DNA from: Streptococcaceae bacterium AM104-57
GTDB taxonomy: Bacteria > Bacillota > Bacilli > Lactobacillales > Streptococcaceae
Assembly: GCA_027659245.1 (NCBI GenBank)
Contig: JAQDPW010000002.1
Span: 35,852 to 99,851, forward strand
DNA length: 64,000 bases
Direction of reading: 5' to 3'
The notes beneath the pieces are model-generated. The model was not told the DNA's origin and made no database searches. It worked only from the letters and a program-made list of their open reading frames with translations. Below, in pieces: positions 9,031 to 19,587 of the stretch (position 1 is the stretch's first letter; every line of letters starts with the position of its first letter). The translations under genes and the position numbers were made by a program.

Positions 9031-9074
9031 AAAATAAAAGCCCAGTTGGCTAGAAATACTAGTTGACTGGGCTT
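9031..9074 (-). terminator. Terminator of the HAD phosphatase gene
   Basis: AAGCCCAGTTGGCTAG at 9038-9053 pairs with CTAGTTGACTGGGCTT at 9059-9074 around a 5-base loop. On the - strand it is followed by a T-rich run, just after the gene end at 9080. Confidence 0.85.
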
Positions 9075-9079
9075 ATTTT

Positions 9080-9889
9080 CTACAAAATATATTTCTCAAT
9101 AGCGCGTGCAACACCATCTTCTTCATTGCTGGCAGTTACGGCATCAGCGAGAGATTTGACGTGGTCGCTGGCATTTCCCATGGCGATCCCCAGCCCAGCA
9201 AACTCTAACATCTCAATGTCGTTATTGGCATCACCCATAGCCATGATTTCAGAAGGTTGAATATCTAAAATCTCAGCCAAACGAGAAAGAGCAGAAGCCT
9301 TGGTTGTGCCAAGTGGCATGGCTTCGTAGATCACTGGTTGAGAACGAACACCACTAAATTTTTGACAAAGTTCTTCAGCGAATCTATTTTCAAAGTCATC
9401 CGTTTGTTCTTGTGTACCTAAGAACATACCCTGGAACATGCGATATTTACCACTGGTAGCTTCATCTAGTGAAATTTCAGTCAGGTCAGAAAAGACGAGT
9501 GTCGCATCGTATTTTACGATAGGATTTGGTTCGCCTCCGAGAACGAAGTAGTGTTCCTCGTCAAAGAGAGTCAATTGAACCTCACTTTTTTCTGCAAGGT
9601 CATTCAGGTATTCAATGTCTGATTTGCTAAGTTCCCGCCAGTCAACAAGGCTCCAATCACTGGTTTGGTGGGTAGAACAACCATTGTTGACGATGACGTA
9701 TTCATTCTGCAAATCAAGACCAAGTTTCTTATAGTAGGGAAGAACTCCAAAGAGAGGTCGTCCAGTACATAGAACCAGTTTGACACCTTTTTCGATAGCC
9801 TTATGAATGGCATCAATATGAGCCTGAGGAATTTCCTTGGCTTCATTTAGTAGAGTTCCATCCATATCCAGAGCAAGTAGTTTAATCAT
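9080..9889 (-). CDS. HAD-superfamily Cof-type sugar-phosphate phosphatase, YidA-like
   Basis: 269-residue cytoplasmic HAD hydrolase of the Cof/YidA subfamily, which dephosphorylates small phosphosugars. Motif I is LALDMDGTLL with nucleophile Asp8 and acid/base Asp10. Motif II is LVLCTGRP, and motif III/IV is MAMGDANNDIEML with metal-binding aspartates. The C2-type cap lies between about residues 85 and 190. It is a single-gene unit with its own extended -10 promoter and a strong terminator. The precise substrate is not evident. Confidence 0.88.
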   Translation of the reverse strand: MIKLLALDMDGTLLNEAKEIPQAHIDAIHKAIEKGVKLVLCTGRPLFGVLPYYKKLGLDLQNEYVIVNNGCSTHQTSDWSLVDWRELSKSDIEYLNDLAEKSEVQLTLFDEEHYFVLGGEPNPIVKYDATLVFSDLTEISLDEATSGKYRMFQGMFLGTQEQTDDFENRFAEELCQKFSGVRSQPVIYEAMPLGTTKASALSRLAEILDIQPSEIMAMGDANNDIEMLEFAGLGIAMGNASDHVKSLADAVTASNEEDGVARAIEKYIL

Positions 9890-9918
9890 AGTATGTCCTT
9901 TTCACGTGTTTTGCCTAT

Positions 9919-9927
9919 ATTATAGCA
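9919..9927 (-). promoter_or_regulatory. Extended -10 promoter of the HAD phosphatase gene
   Basis: TGCTATAAT read on the - strand, 30 bases before the start codon. Confidence 0.55.
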
Positions 9928-10029
9928 TATTTTGAGGCAAATAAGTCTAAAGCTGAGTGAAATGCCATTTCTATTTAGGTTTTTAGTAGATAGATAACAA
10001 ATAATGGATAAAAAAGCAGAGGTCTTATC

Positions 10030-10701
10030 ATGAAAAGAAGAGCAGTACAGATTTTACTAGCCTTGTTAGTAATCGTTTATAGGAAGACATGGTTTTGGTG
10101 GATTTTTAATCACTTTACAGCTAGATTTGTAGCTGCTAGTCGAGAATTTTTTCAAATTCTTGCTTTTTTAGAGTTTAGTGTAAGTCTTATAGCTATTCTT
10201 TATTTACTAGTATTCGAAGGTAGAAAAATGCTTGAGTTGAAGCGGAAATGGAGATATCTAGTTTATTTGCTTCTTGCTTATGGAGTCAGTTATATTTCAG
10301 ATATTGTGTTTTCTTTTTTAACCCCAGCAACGTCCAATCAAATCGCTTTAAATGAAATGATTGAGATGACAGGGCGACAAGAGTTGCTATATTTTTTGCT
10401 TATTACTTGTCTGCTAGGACCAATTTCAGAAGAATTGGTTTACCGAGGAGTTCTTATGAATACATTTTTGAAAGATTCACCTTGGTATGGAGATGTTTTA
10501 CTATCAGCCTGTTTCTTTGGATATGTGCATGTAGCTGATGGTATAATACCACTAGCCTTTTTCACCTATGCAAGTGGAGGAGCAATTTTAGCATTCCTCT
10601 ACCGAAAAACTCATTCTCTCTATTACCCTATTTTACTTCATATCATGATCAACATTACTGCATTTTGGGATTTATGGGTACTCTTGTTTTCTGGTAGTTA
10701 A
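10030..10701 (+). CDS. CPBP-family intramembrane metalloprotease
   Basis: 223-residue polytopic membrane protein of the CPBP/Abi (CaaX protease and bacteriocin-processing) family. The three family motifs are visible: EELVYRGVL (EExxxR) near residue 139, FFGYVHV (FxxxH) near 163 and HIMINI (HxxxN) near 208. About five to six transmembrane helices are spread over the whole length. Such proteins are often self-immunity or processing factors for bacteriocins. No bacteriocin gene is adjacent here, so that role is not supported locally. Its own terminator follows. Confidence 0.87.
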   Translation: MKRRAVQILLALLVIVYRKTWFWWIFNHFTARFVAASREFFQILAFLEFSVSLIAILYLLVFEGRKMLELKRKWRYLVYLLLAYGVSYISDIVFSFLTPATSNQIALNEMIEMTGRQELLYFLLITCLLGPISEELVYRGVLMNTFLKDSPWYGDVLLSACFFGYVHVADGIIPLAFFTYASGGAILAFLYRKTHSLYYPILLHIMINITAFWDLWVLLFSGS

Positions 10702-10712
10702 TAACTATAAAA

Positions 10713-10737
10713 GGTCGGATTTTATTCCGACTTTTTT
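10713..10737 (+). terminator. Terminator after the CPBP gene
   Basis: GTCGGA at 10714-10719 pairs with TCCGAC at 10726-10731, followed by TTTTTT. Confidence 0.8.
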
Positions 10738-10792
10738 GATATGGGATAGGTTAAAATTAGGGCTTTATATCAATCTGTTTTTACTTAAAAAA

Positions 10793-10801
10793 TGATATAA
10801 T
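10793..10801 (+). promoter_or_regulatory. Extended -10 promoter of rexBA
   Basis: TGATATAAT. Transcription would begin near 10808, which makes the in-frame ATG at 10810 an unlikely start and supports ATG 10834 for rexB. Confidence 0.6.
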
Positions 10802-10833
10802 AAAAGGTAATGACAAAAACAAACGAGGCAGAG

Positions 10834-13800
10834 ATGAAACTACTTTATACCGATATTCGGACTTCTTTGACAGAAATCCTAACCAAGGAGGCTCAGGGAT
10901 TGGTCGCCCAAGGCAAACGAGTCTTTTACATTGCCCCTAACTCTCTTTCTTTTGAAAAGGAACGTGCCGTGCTGGAGTGCTTGAGCCAGCAGGCTTCTTT
11001 TGCTATTACAGTCACGCGCTTTGCTCAAATGGCTCGTTATCTGGTTTTAAATGATATTCCTGAGAGGTCAAGTCTCGATGATATCGGTCTTGGTATGGCT
11101 TTCTATAAGTGTCTGTCTGAGATAGACGCTAAGGATTTACGTGTTTACGGGGCTATTAAACAAGATCCCCAATTTATCCAGCAACTGATTGAGATTTATC
11201 ATGAAATTTCAACTGCAAAGATGAGTTTTTTGGACTTGGAAAGTTTGACAGATGCTGATAAACGCTCTGATTTACTCTTGATTTTTGAAAAGATAACAGC
11301 GTATTTAAATCAAGGTAAAGTTTCACAAGGAAGTTCATTATCCTATCTGATTGATGCTATCGAAGAAAACAAGGTAAGTAGTGATTTTAGCAAGATTGCC
11401 CTAGTCATTGATGGATTTACCCGTTTTTCTGCAGAAGAGGAACACCTAGTGGATTTGCTTCATCGTAAGGGTGTTGAGATTATTATAGGCGTATATGCAA
11501 CTAAGAAAGCTTATAATAGCCCTTTTAGTGAAGGGAACCTCTATCAAGCCAGTGTTGAGTTTTTACGTCATTTAGCTTTTAAATATCAGACCAAGGCAGA
11601 AGATGCCTGTCAAGAACATAAAAACCTTGATGCTTTTGCCAAGGCCTCAAAATTACTGGAAAGTGCTTATGATTATTCTGAAATTAGCTTAGACGTGAAT
11701 GACGAAGATAGAGAAGACTTGCAAATCTGGTCTTGTCTGACACAGAAAGAGGAGCTGGAGCTAGTTGCACGTAGTATTCGCCAGAAATTGCACCAAGAAC
11801 CTGAACTAAGCTATAAAAATTTTCGTATCTTACTAGGAGATGTAGAGTCTTATAAACTGTCCTTGCAAACAATTTTTAATCAATATCAGATTCCTTTCTA
11901 TCTGGGGAAAAGCGAGTCTATGGCTCATCATCCTTTGACTCAATTTGTAGAATCCATCGGACGTCTCAAACGATACAATTTCCGTCAGGAAGATTTGATT
12001 AATCTCTTGCGAACCGGCTTATACACCGACCTTACTCAAGAAGAAATCGATAGCTTTGAACAATATATCCGCTATTTAGGTATTGATGGACTTTCTAACT
12101 TTAAACAAGAATTTACAAAAAATCATCATGGAAAATTTGATTTAGAAAAATTAAATGAGCTGCGTGTCCGTGTCCTAAATCCACTAGAAACTTTATTATC
12201 CAGTCGTAAACAAAAGGCTGAAAATATCCTTGCAAAATGGAACAACTTTTTGAAAGATTCTCATTTGACCAAGCAGTTACAAACCTTATCTGCAACGATG
12301 GAAGTAGCGGAGCAAGAAAGACAAGAGGAGGTCTGGAAGGCCTTTTGCCACGTAATGGAGCAATTTGCAACCGTGTTTGAAGGTTCCCAGGTCACTTTAG
12401 ATGATTTCTTGGCTCTTCTTCATTCAGGGATGTCCTTATCAAATTATCGTACAATCCCAGCAACGGTAGATACGGTTCTGGTGCAAAGTTATGATTTGAT
12501 TTCGCCTTTGACTTCTGATTACATCTATGCACTTGGCTTAACCCAGGATCATCTACCTAAAATCACCCAAAATACTAGTCTTTTAAGTGATGAAGAAAGA
12601 GAAGTGCTAAACCAAGCAACTCAAGAAGGTTCACAATTACTGATTGCAAGTCAAGAGAACCTCAAGAAGAATCGCTATACCATGCTTTCTTTGGTCAACT
12701 CGGCTAGGAAGGAATTGGTCTTATCGGCACCTAGTTTACTCAATGAAAATGAGAGTAAAGAGTCAGTTTATCTGAAAGAATTGCAGGATTTTGGTTTTTC
12801 CAAGATTGAAAAGAGAATCGATCGAAGAAACCTATCAAAGGATGATATTGGTTCTTATCACAGTCTTTTGTCTAGTCTTGTTGCTTATCACCAGCAAGGT
12901 GATACGGAGACAAGTGAGCAAGACTTAACCTTTATTAAGGTTCTAGCTCGTGTTATGGGGAGAAAATTAGAAGATCAAGGTCTTGATAATCCCGTCCTAC
13001 CAACAAGTCCGAAAAGCAAGGCTTTAGCTAATGATACACTGGAAGCCTTGTATCCTCAAGATCAAGATTTCTATCTATCAACTTCGGGATTGACAGAGTT
13101 TTATCGAAACGAATACAGTTATTTCCTTCGTTATGTCTTAGGCTTACAGGAAGAATTGCGTCTACGACCTGATGCTCGAAGCCATGGGAATTTCTTGCAT
13201 CGTATTTTTGAACGCGCTATGAAACTTCCTGTTGATACACCTTTTGACCGACGTTTAGAACAAGCAATTTCTGAAACCAGTCAAGAACGTGAGTTTCAAG
13301 CCATTTATCAAGAAAGTTTGGAAGCCCAATTAACCAAGGAAGTTCTTTTAGATGTAGCGCGTGCAACTGGGCACATTCTTCGTCACAATTCTGAAATTGA
13401 AACAATTCAGGAAGAGGCAGTCTTTGGTGGTAAGGAACAAACTTTTGTTCAGTTAGAAAACGGCAGAAATGTCTATGTCCGTGGTAAAGTCGACCGTATA
13501 GATCGCTTAAAGACAAGTGAAGCTATTGGTGTTGTTGATTACAAATCTTCTCTAACTCAGTTTAACTTCCCTCTCTTTTATAACGGCCTTAATTCACAAT
13601 TACCAACCTATCTGGCTGCACTTAAGAAAGAAGGGAATACAGACTTCTTTGGTGCTATGTATTTAGAGATGGCTGAGCCAGTTCAGTCCTTACAAACTGT
13701 TAAAACTCTTTCAAAGGCTTTAGCAGAAACGACTAAGAGTATGAAATATCAAGGGTTATTTCTCGAAAAAGAGATAAAGAACCTTGGGGAACTATATAAT

Positions 13801-14085
13801 AAAAACAAGACCTATCAGTTGTCTGATGAGGAATTCCAGTTATTGCTGGACTATAACGCCCTTATTTATAAGAAAGCAGCAGAGAAGATTTTATCTGGTG
13901 AATTTGCGATTAACCCTTATACAGAAAACGGTAGAAGCATTGCACCCTATGTTCAACAATATCAAGCTATTACAGGTTTTGAAGCCAATTATCATTTAAG
14001 TCAGGCGAGATTTTTAGAGAAAGTTGCCAAGAGCAATGCCAAGGAAGCATGGTTTAATAAAATCAGAGAGGAGTTGGAGCGATGA
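10834..14085 (+). CDS. rexB: RexB (AddB-type) subunit of the ATP-dependent exonuclease
   Basis: 1083-residue subunit of RexAB, the streptococcal AddAB/RecBCD counterpart that resects double-strand ends and loads RecA at Chi. The N-terminal inactivated helicase-like part begins [15 protein letters not shown]. The C-terminal RecB-type nuclease domain shows GKVDRIDR and VVDYKSSL with the catalytic Asp and Lys. I see no cysteine in the last third, so the AddB iron-sulphur cluster is apparently absent. ATG 10834 has GAGG at 10825-10828. The end overlaps rexA by 4 bases. Confidence 0.93.
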   Translation: MKLLYTDIRTSLTEILTKEAQGLVAQGKRVFYIAPNSLSFEKERAVLECLSQQASFAITVTRFAQMARYLVLNDIPERSSLDDIGLGMAFYKCLSEIDAKDLRVYGAIKQDPQFIQQLIEIYHEISTAKMSFLDLESLTDADKRSDLLLIFEKITAYLNQGKVSQGSSLSYLIDAIEENKVSSDFSKIALVIDGFTRFSAEEEHLVDLLHRKGVEIIIGVYATKKAYNSPFSEGNLYQASVEFLRHLAFKYQTKAEDACQEHKNLDAFAKASKLLESAYDYSEISLDVNDEDREDLQIWSCLTQKEELELVARSIRQKLHQEPELSYKNFRILLGDVESYKLSLQTIFNQYQIPFYLGKSESMAHHPLTQFVESIGRLKRYNFRQEDLINLLRTGLYTDLTQEEIDSFEQYIRYLGIDGLSNFKQEFTKNHHGKFDLEKLNELRVRVLNPLETLLSSRKQKAENILAKWNNFLKDSHLTKQLQTLSATMEVAEQERQEEVWKAFCHVMEQFATVFEGSQVTLDDFLALLHSGMSLSNYRTIPATVDTVLVQSYDLISPLTSDYIYALGLTQDHLPKITQNTSLLSDEEREVLNQATQEGSQLLIASQENLKKNRYTMLSLVNSARKELVLSAPSLLNENESKESVYLKELQDFGFSKIEKRIDRRNLSKDDIGSYHSLLSSLVAYHQQGDTETSEQDLTFIKVLARVMGRKLEDQGLDNPVLPTSPKSKALANDTLEALYPQDQDFYLSTSGLTEFYRNEYSYFLRYVLGLQEELRLRPDARSHGNFLHRIFERAMKLPVDTPFDRRLEQAISETSQEREFQAIYQESLEAQLTKEVLLDVARATGHILRHNSEIETIQEEAVFGGKEQTFVQLENGRNVYVRGKVDRIDRLKTSEAIGVVDYKSSLTQFNFPLFYNGLNSQLPTYLAALKKEGNTDFFGAMYLEMAEPVQSLQTVKTLSKALAETTKSMKYQGLFLEKEIKNLGELYNKNKTYQLSDEEFQLLLDYNALIYKKAAEKILSGEFAINPYTENGRSIAPYVQQYQAITGFEANYHLSQARFLEKVAKSNAKEAWFNKIREELER

Positions 14086-17000
14086 AATTTTTATCCCAAG
14101 AAGAGATTGCAGCCTTGCAAGTAGCAGAAGCTCAGTCTAACAAGAAACCCAAGAAAACTGCTGAGCAAATTCAAGCTATCTACAGTTCTGGTCAAAATAT
14201 TCTGGTCTCAGCATCAGCTGGCTCAGGAAAAACCTTTGTCATGGCTGAACGAATTCTTGATCAACTAACGCGTGGAGTAGAAATTCGCCAACTCTTTATC
14301 TCAACTTTTACGGTAAAGGCAGCAACCGAGTTAAAAGAACGCTTGGAAAAGAAAATCAGCCAACAAATCCAAGAGACTCAAGATTTGGAGCTAAAAAAGC
14401 ATCTTGGAAGACAATTAGCTGATTTACCAAACGCTGCTATCGGAACTATGGACTCTTTTACTCAGAAGTTCCTAACCAAACATGGCTATCTTCTCGATCT
14501 AGCTCCAAACTTCCGCATTCTTCAGAATGAAAGTGAGCAACTCCTCTTAAAAAACGAAGTCTTTCGGCAGGTTTTTGAAAAACACTACCAAGGTAAGGAA
14601 AAAGAACAGTTTAGTCAGCTAGTCAAAAACTTTGCAGGTAAAAGCAAGGATGCGCGTGGATTGCGTAAACAGGTCTATATGATTTATGACTTTTTGCAAT
14701 CTACAAGTAATCCTCAGGCCTGGCTACAGGAATCTTTCTTAAAAGGATTCGAAATGGCCGATTTTACGAGTTCTAAAGAAAAACTCGCAGATGCTATAAA
14801 AGAAAAACTTTGGGATTTAGAAAGCTTTTTCCGTTACCATTTAGAGAATGATGCCAAAGAATTTGGAAAAGCAGCCTACTTAGAAGCTGTCCAACAAGTT
14901 CTTGATGAAATTGGAGCTTTAACCAACGAATCAACTTTTCATCAATATCAAGAAGTTCTAGAGCGAGTTGTGAGTATTTCTAAGGATAAGGGTGGCCGTG
15001 CTCTTACAAATGCTAGTCGCAAGGCTGAACTCCTAGAACTGAAAGAAGCATACAACCAAGAGAGAAAAGATAAGTTTGAAAAACTAATTGCACTAAATGA
15101 CCAAATTACTTTATTAAAATTCCAGGAAAAATATCATCAAGAGTCTTGGGACTTAGCAAAGACTTTTCAAGTTTTCATGAGTGATTTTGTTGATGCCTAT
15201 CGAAAGCGTAAGCGTGAAGAAAATGCCTTCGAATTTGCGGATATTAGTCACTATACCATTAAGATATTGGAAAACTTCCCTCAGGTACGTCAAGAGTATC
15301 AGGAACGTTTCCACGAAGTCATGGTCGATGAGTACCAAGATACCAATCATATCCAGGAAAGAATGTTGGAGCTCCTCTCTAACGGGCATAACCGTTTTAT
15401 GGTAGGAGATATTAAGCAGTCTATTTATCGTTTTAGACAGGCAGATCCCCAAATCTTCAACGAAAAATTTCATAGATTTTCTCAAGATGGCAAAGAAGGT
15501 CAGTTAATTCTGCTTAAAGAAAATTTCCGTAGTAGTTCAGAAGTACTAAATGCTACCAATGACGTCTTTAAACATCTCATGGATGAGAAGGTTGGAGAGA
15601 TTACTTATGATGGTATGCATCAACTTGTTTTTGGGAATACTGATATTCAAGCAAATCCTGAAAACAAGGCAGAAGTTCTCTTATATGATGAGGATGAAGC
15701 TGGCGATACTGATGACGAAGAAAATCTTGCAACCAACAAATTAACTGGTGAAATGCGGATGGTGCTTAAGGAGATAATTCATCTTCATAATGATAAAGGT
15801 GTGCCATTCAAGGATATTGCTCTTTTGACTGCAAGCAGAAGTCGCAATGACCAGGTTCTACTTGCCTTGTCTGAGTATGGGATTCCAGTCAAGACAGATG
15901 GTGCTCAAAGCAACTATTTACAGTCTTTAGAAGTCCAAGTTATGTTAGACACTCTTCGAGTCATCCATAACCCTCTCCAAGACTTCGCTTTAGTAGCTCT
16001 CATGAAGTCTCCTATGTTTAGCTTTGATGAAGATGAATTGGCTCGTCTAGCTCTTCAAAATTCTGAGGATAAGGTTCAAGAGAACTTTTATGAAAAACTA
16101 GTCAATGCTCAAACAAAAACTAGTATCCAAAAGGATTTAATAAAATCTGAACTCCATAAAAAGCTAAACCTTTTCTTGGAAACTGTTAATTCTTGGCGTT
16201 TGTTCTCAAAAACGCATTCGCTCTATGACCTTATTTGGAAAATCTATAGCGAACGTTTCTACTATGATTATGTTGGTGCTTTACCAAATGGTCAGGCTAG
16301 ACAGGCAAACCTCTATGCCCTAGCACTACGAGCTGACCAGTTTGAAAAGAGTAATTTTAAAGGCTTATCACGTTTCATAACTATGATTGATCAAGTCTTG
16401 GAAGCCAAGCACGACCTTGCCAGCGTCACTGTAGCTCCACCTAAGGATGCTGTAGAGCTTATGAGTATTCATAAGAGTAAGGGGCTTGAGTTTCCTTATG
16501 TCTTTATCCTCAATATTGATCAGCAATTTAATAAGCAAGATTCCATGTCTGAAGTTATCCTAAGTCGTAAAAATGGCCTTGGTCTTAAGTACGTAGCTAG
16601 AGTAGCTACAAATGCCAAAGAGGAATATGTTCCAACTACGATTAAGTTATCGATTCCAAGCTTGACTTATAGTCAAAATGAGGAAGAGCTCCAATTAGCA
16701 AGCTATTCTGAGTTGATGCGTTTGCTTTATGTAGCCATGACTCGTGCTGAGAAAAAATTATATTTAGTCGGGAAAGGTTCTCGAGAAAAGTTGGAGTCTA
16801 AAGAATATCCAACAAATGGAAAAGGTCTTTTGACTCGAGAAACTAGACTAGATGCTACTAATTTCCAGGATTGGATTTGGGCCATCTATCAAGCGTTTTC
16901 TAAAGAGGATTTGCACTTCACTGTACGTTTTGAGGGTGAAGAACAACTGACAGAAGAAGCTATCGGTAAATTGGAAACTAAAAGCCTGCTCCAAGATCTT

Positions 17001-17732
17001 TCTCAGGCAAGCAACCGTCAGTCTGATACCATTAAGGAAGCTTTAGAAATGCTGAAAGAAGTGGAAGTCTATAATCAAGTCCACCGAGCAGCAATTAATC
17101 TTCCAAGTGTTCAAACGCCAAGTCAAATTAAAAAATTCTATGAACCTGTCATGGATATGGAAGGAGTGGTAGTAGCTGGTCAATCTAAACCAAAAGAAAA
17201 TACTATTCAGTTTGAACTTCCAGACTTCTCCAAGACATTAAAAGTCACTGGAGCTGAAATTGGTAGTGCTACCCATGAACTCATGCAACGAATCAATCTC
17301 GATAAAAAACCTACTTTGGAAACCCTGACAGAAGCCTTGGAGCAAGTTCAGGCTAGTACAGCTGTTAAAGATAAAGTTAATCTAGAAAAAATCTTGTCCT
17401 TCTTTGATACAGCTATTGGTCAAGAGATTCTTGCAAATCAAGATAGACTTTATCGAGAACAACCCTTCTCTATGTTAAAAAGAGATGCTAAGAGTCAGGA
17501 AGACTTTGTTGTTCGTGGGATTTTAGATGGTTATCTAGTTTATGAGGATAAAATTGTTCTCTTTGACTACAAGACAGACCGTTATGAGCATGCTAGTCAG
17601 CTTGTTGAACGCTATCGAGGACAACTAGATCTCTATGCAGAAGCCTTGTCTCGTTCTTACCAAATAAATCAAGTTGAAAAATATTTAATCTTACTTGGTA
17701 AAGATATGGTTGAGGTGGTCGAAGTTAACTAA
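14082..17732 (+). CDS. rexA: RexA (AddA-type) helicase-nuclease subunit
   Basis: 1216-residue superfamily 1A helicase plus RecB-type nuclease, the motor subunit of RexAB. Walker A is [16 protein letters not shown] near residue 43, Walker [12 protein letters not shown] near 415, then [10 protein letters not shown] and the late motif [15 protein letters not shown] near 790. The C-terminal nuclease shows VRGILDGYL and LFDYKTDRY with the catalytic Asp, Asp and Lys. It shares a 4-base ATGA overlap with rexB, typical of translational coupling. Length and order match the streptococcal rexBA operon. Confidence 0.95.
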   Translation: MKFLSQEEIAALQVAEAQSNKKPKKTAEQIQAIYSSGQNILVSASAGSGKTFVMAERILDQLTRGVEIRQLFISTFTVKAATELKERLEKKISQQIQETQDLELKKHLGRQLADLPNAAIGTMDSFTQKFLTKHGYLLDLAPNFRILQNESEQLLLKNEVFRQVFEKHYQGKEKEQFSQLVKNFAGKSKDARGLRKQVYMIYDFLQSTSNPQAWLQESFLKGFEMADFTSSKEKLADAIKEKLWDLESFFRYHLENDAKEFGKAAYLEAVQQVLDEIGALTNESTFHQYQEVLERVVSISKDKGGRALTNASRKAELLELKEAYNQERKDKFEKLIALNDQITLLKFQEKYHQESWDLAKTFQVFMSDFVDAYRKRKREENAFEFADISHYTIKILENFPQVRQEYQERFHEVMVDEYQDTNHIQERMLELLSNGHNRFMVGDIKQSIYRFRQADPQIFNEKFHRFSQDGKEGQLILLKENFRSSSEVLNATNDVFKHLMDEKVGEITYDGMHQLVFGNTDIQANPENKAEVLLYDEDEAGDTDDEENLATNKLTGEMRMVLKEIIHLHNDKGVPFKDIALLTASRSRNDQVLLALSEYGIPVKTDGAQSNYLQSLEVQVMLDTLRVIHNPLQDFALVALMKSPMFSFDEDELARLALQNSEDKVQENFYEKLVNAQTKTSIQKDLIKSELHKKLNLFLETVNSWRLFSKTHSLYDLIWKIYSERFYYDYVGALPNGQARQANLYALALRADQFEKSNFKGLSRFITMIDQVLEAKHDLASVTVAPPKDAVELMSIHKSKGLEFPYVFILNIDQQFNKQDSMSEVILSRKNGLGLKYVARVATNAKEEYVPTTIKLSIPSLTYSQNEEELQLASYSELMRLLYVAMTRAEKKLYLVGKGSREKLESKEYPTNGKGLLTRETRLDATNFQDWIWAIYQAFSKEDLHFTVRFEGEEQLTEEAIGKLETKSLLQDLSQASNRQSDTIKEALEMLKEVEVYNQVHRAAINLPSVQTPSQIKKFYEPVMDMEGVVVAGQSKPKENTIQFELPDFSKTLKVTGAEIGSATHELMQRINLDKKPTLETLTEALEQVQASTAVKDKVNLEKILSFFDTAIGQEILANQDRLYREQPFSMLKRDAKSQEDFVVRGILDGYLVYEDKIVLFDYKTDRYEHASQLVERYRGQLDLYAEALSRSYQINQVEKYLILLGKDMVEVVEVN

Positions 17733-17739
17733 TCTTGTA

Positions 17740-17769
17740 AAAACTATTGCCTTAACGGCAGTAGTTTTT
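17740..17769 (+). terminator. Terminator after rexA
   Basis: AAAACTATTGCC pairs with GGCAGTAGTTTT (one mismatch) around a 4-5-base loop, followed by T-rich sequence. Confidence 0.75.
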
Positions 17770-17821
17770 ATTTATTTTCAGTTATGGTATACTAGTTTCA
17801 GAAAAGGATGTTAAAGAAACT

Positions 17822-18319
17822 ATGTCAAAAGAAATCGATATCGAATATTATCATCAACTAGCCTTGCAAAAACAAAAAGAGCATCGGAAGTTTTTAGGAA
17901 ATCTGAAAAAGAAAGCACCTAAAAATTTGGATAAAATTGCCCTTGAAATCCATCAAGAAGTTTTTACTGAAATTGATTGTACAGCCTGCGCTAACTGTTG
18001 CAAGAGTCTTGGTCCAGACTTCAAAGAAGCAGATATCACACGTATTGCCAAGTATTTTAAAATGAAATTGCCAGCCTTTGAAGCTGAGTTTTTGCAAGTA
18101 GATGAAGACGGTGATAAAGTCTTTAAGTCAATGCCTTGTCCCTTCTTAGGAGGCGATAATCTTTGTTCCATCTACGACGTCCGTCCCAAAGCCTGTCGTG
18201 AATTTCCACATACTGACCGTAAGAAGATTTACCAAATCAATAATCTTACTATTAAAAATACTCTAACCTGCCCCGCAGCTTATCTCTTTGTTGAAAGATT
18301 AAGAGAGAAGATAGATTAA
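17822..18319 (+). CDS. YkgJ-family cysteine-cluster protein
   Basis: 165-residue cytoplasmic protein with a putative zinc- or iron-binding cysteine cluster of the YkgJ/CxxCxxCC family. Visible are CTACANCC at about residues 54-61, CPFLGGDNLC near 114-123, and VRPKACREFPH with a further Cys. An upstream helical segment is rich in Lys and Gln. The biochemical function of the family is not established. It is a single gene with its own terminator, behind rexBA. Confidence 0.82.
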   Translation: MSKEIDIEYYHQLALQKQKEHRKFLGNLKKKAPKNLDKIALEIHQEVFTEIDCTACANCCKSLGPDFKEADITRIAKYFKMKLPAFEAEFLQVDEDGDKVFKSMPCPFLGGDNLCSIYDVRPKACREFPHTDRKKIYQINNLTIKNTLTCPAAYLFVERLREKID

Positions 18320-18344
18320 GAACTATCATTGTATGATAAGATAC

Positions 18345-18377
18345 ATCCTCAGATACAGATATTATTTGAGGATTTTT
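18345..18377 (+). terminator. Terminator after the YkgJ gene
   Basis: ATCCTCA at 18345-18351 pairs with TGAGGAT at 18367-18373, then TTTTG. Confidence 0.7.
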
Positions 18378-18480
18378 GTATATTTATTTTTATCTGAAAA
18401 TTCAAACTATATTTCTTATTAAGCGATATGTCTTTTCTTTAAGCTTAAAGTTTTTTAAACCTAATCTTAAAGAAAACTGA

Positions 18481-18513
18481 TATAAGGTATCTTTAAGCGA
18501 TGTTCTGTATAGT
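18481..18513 (+). promoter_or_regulatory. CiaR-like promoter of the glycosyltransferase operon
   Basis: TATAAG-N5-TTTAAG at 18481-18497 is one mismatch from the CiaR direct repeat (TTTAAG-N5-TTTAAG). It is followed after 10 bases by a -10-like TATAGT at 18508-18513, which is the geometry reported for CiaR-activated promoters. Further CTTTAAG/CTTAAAG copies lie upstream at 18437-18450 and 18466-18472. Confidence 0.5.
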
Positions 18514-18543
18514 TATACCATCATCAAAGAAAGAGGTATCGAT

Positions 18544-19587
18544 ATGAACTACATAGTCATTCCAGCTTATCAAGCAGATAAGCAACTTATCAAACTCATC
18601 GAAAAAATTCACGAAAAGAGTGATTTTCATATCTTAGTCATAGACGACGGCAGTTCATCAGAGTGCCAAAAAATCTTTGATAAAGCAAAACAATTTGCTA
18701 CTGTCATTCGTCACCAAGTGAACCAAGGTAAAGGGCAGGCTCTAAAAACAGCCTTTACTTATATCCAAGAACAAAACATTTATGGTACGGTTGTCACAGC
18801 AGATGCGGATGGACAGCACAAGGTATGGGATATTTTCCGCACGGCTAATAAAGCTTCCGAAAATCCAAACAAGCTAATCTTGGGTGTACGTGCCTTTTCT
18901 GGTAAAGTTCCCCTTCGTAGCCGTTTTGGTAACAGCTTAACCAAAGCTCTCTTTAAACTTCAAACTGGAGTAGGAGTAACAGATACGCAGACAGGTCTTC
19001 GTGCTTTTACTACAAACTTGATACCGTTTATGCTTAAGATTGAAGGCCAACGTTATGAATATGAAATGAATATGTTGCTCGAAGCAACGATAGAATACGA
19101 GATTTTAGAAGTTCCTATTGAAACTGTCTATATCAACGATAATGAGGCTTCACACTTCCGTCCAATCCAAGACGGGCTCATGATTTATAAAAATATCTTT
19201 AAATTTGCCTTATCATCTCTCAGTAGCTTTCTTGTAGACTATGTCGTTTACGCCCTAGCAATCTTGATTTTGCCGACAGTTCCGACGAGTCTACGAATCT
19301 TTCTAGCAAACGGAGTAGCTCGTGTAACTAGCTCTATTTTCAACTATTCTACAAATAAGAAACTAGTCTTTAAAAATGACGATAGCCTTGTGAAAACAGG
19401 GATGGGTTACTTTGGTCTAGCAGTCGGACTCTTTGTCTTAGACACGCTACTGATTCGTCTCTTCTTTACAGTCTTTGGTATCAACCTTCTGATTGCCAAA
19501 GTTATCGTCGGCATCCTTCTCTTCGCTGTCTCTTGGACAGTGCAGAAGAAATTCATCTTTAAGGAAAGGACATCAACTGTATTATGA
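18544..19587 (+). CDS. Bifunctional GT2 glycosyltransferase / GtrA-like membrane protein
   Basis: 347-residue protein with two fused parts. Residues 1 to about 210 form a family 2 glycosyltransferase of the dolichyl-phosphate-mannose-synthase type, with VIDDGSSS and ADADGQH carrying the nucleotide-sugar-binding aspartates. Residues from about 220 hold four hydrophobic helices of the GtrA family, thought to flip or hold a polyprenyl-linked sugar. It probably attaches a sugar to undecaprenyl phosphate for modification of a surface polymer. It overlaps the next gene by 4 bases and starts a three-gene operon. Confidence 0.85.
   Translation: MNYIVIPAYQADKQLIKLIEKIHEKSDFHILVIDDGSSSECQKIFDKAKQFATVIRHQVNQGKGQALKTAFTYIQEQNIYGTVVTADADGQHKVWDIFRTANKASENPNKLILGVRAFSGKVPLRSRFGNSLTKALFKLQTGVGVTDTQTGLRAFTTNLIPFMLKIEGQRYEYEMNMLLEATIEYEILEVPIETVYINDNEASHFRPIQDGLMIYKNIFKFALSSLSSFLVDYVVYALAILILPTVPTSLRIFLANGVARVTSSIFNYSTNKKLVFKNDDSLVKTGMGYFGLAVGLFVLDTLLIRLFFTVFGINLLIAKVIVGILLFAVSWTVQKKFIFKERTSTVL

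Noticed and set aside
10810..10833. Earlier ATG for rexB
   Set aside because: It would be almost leaderless given the -10 at 10796, and its AAAGG is only two to three bases away. ATG 10834 has GAGG at proper distance and the conserved N-terminus.
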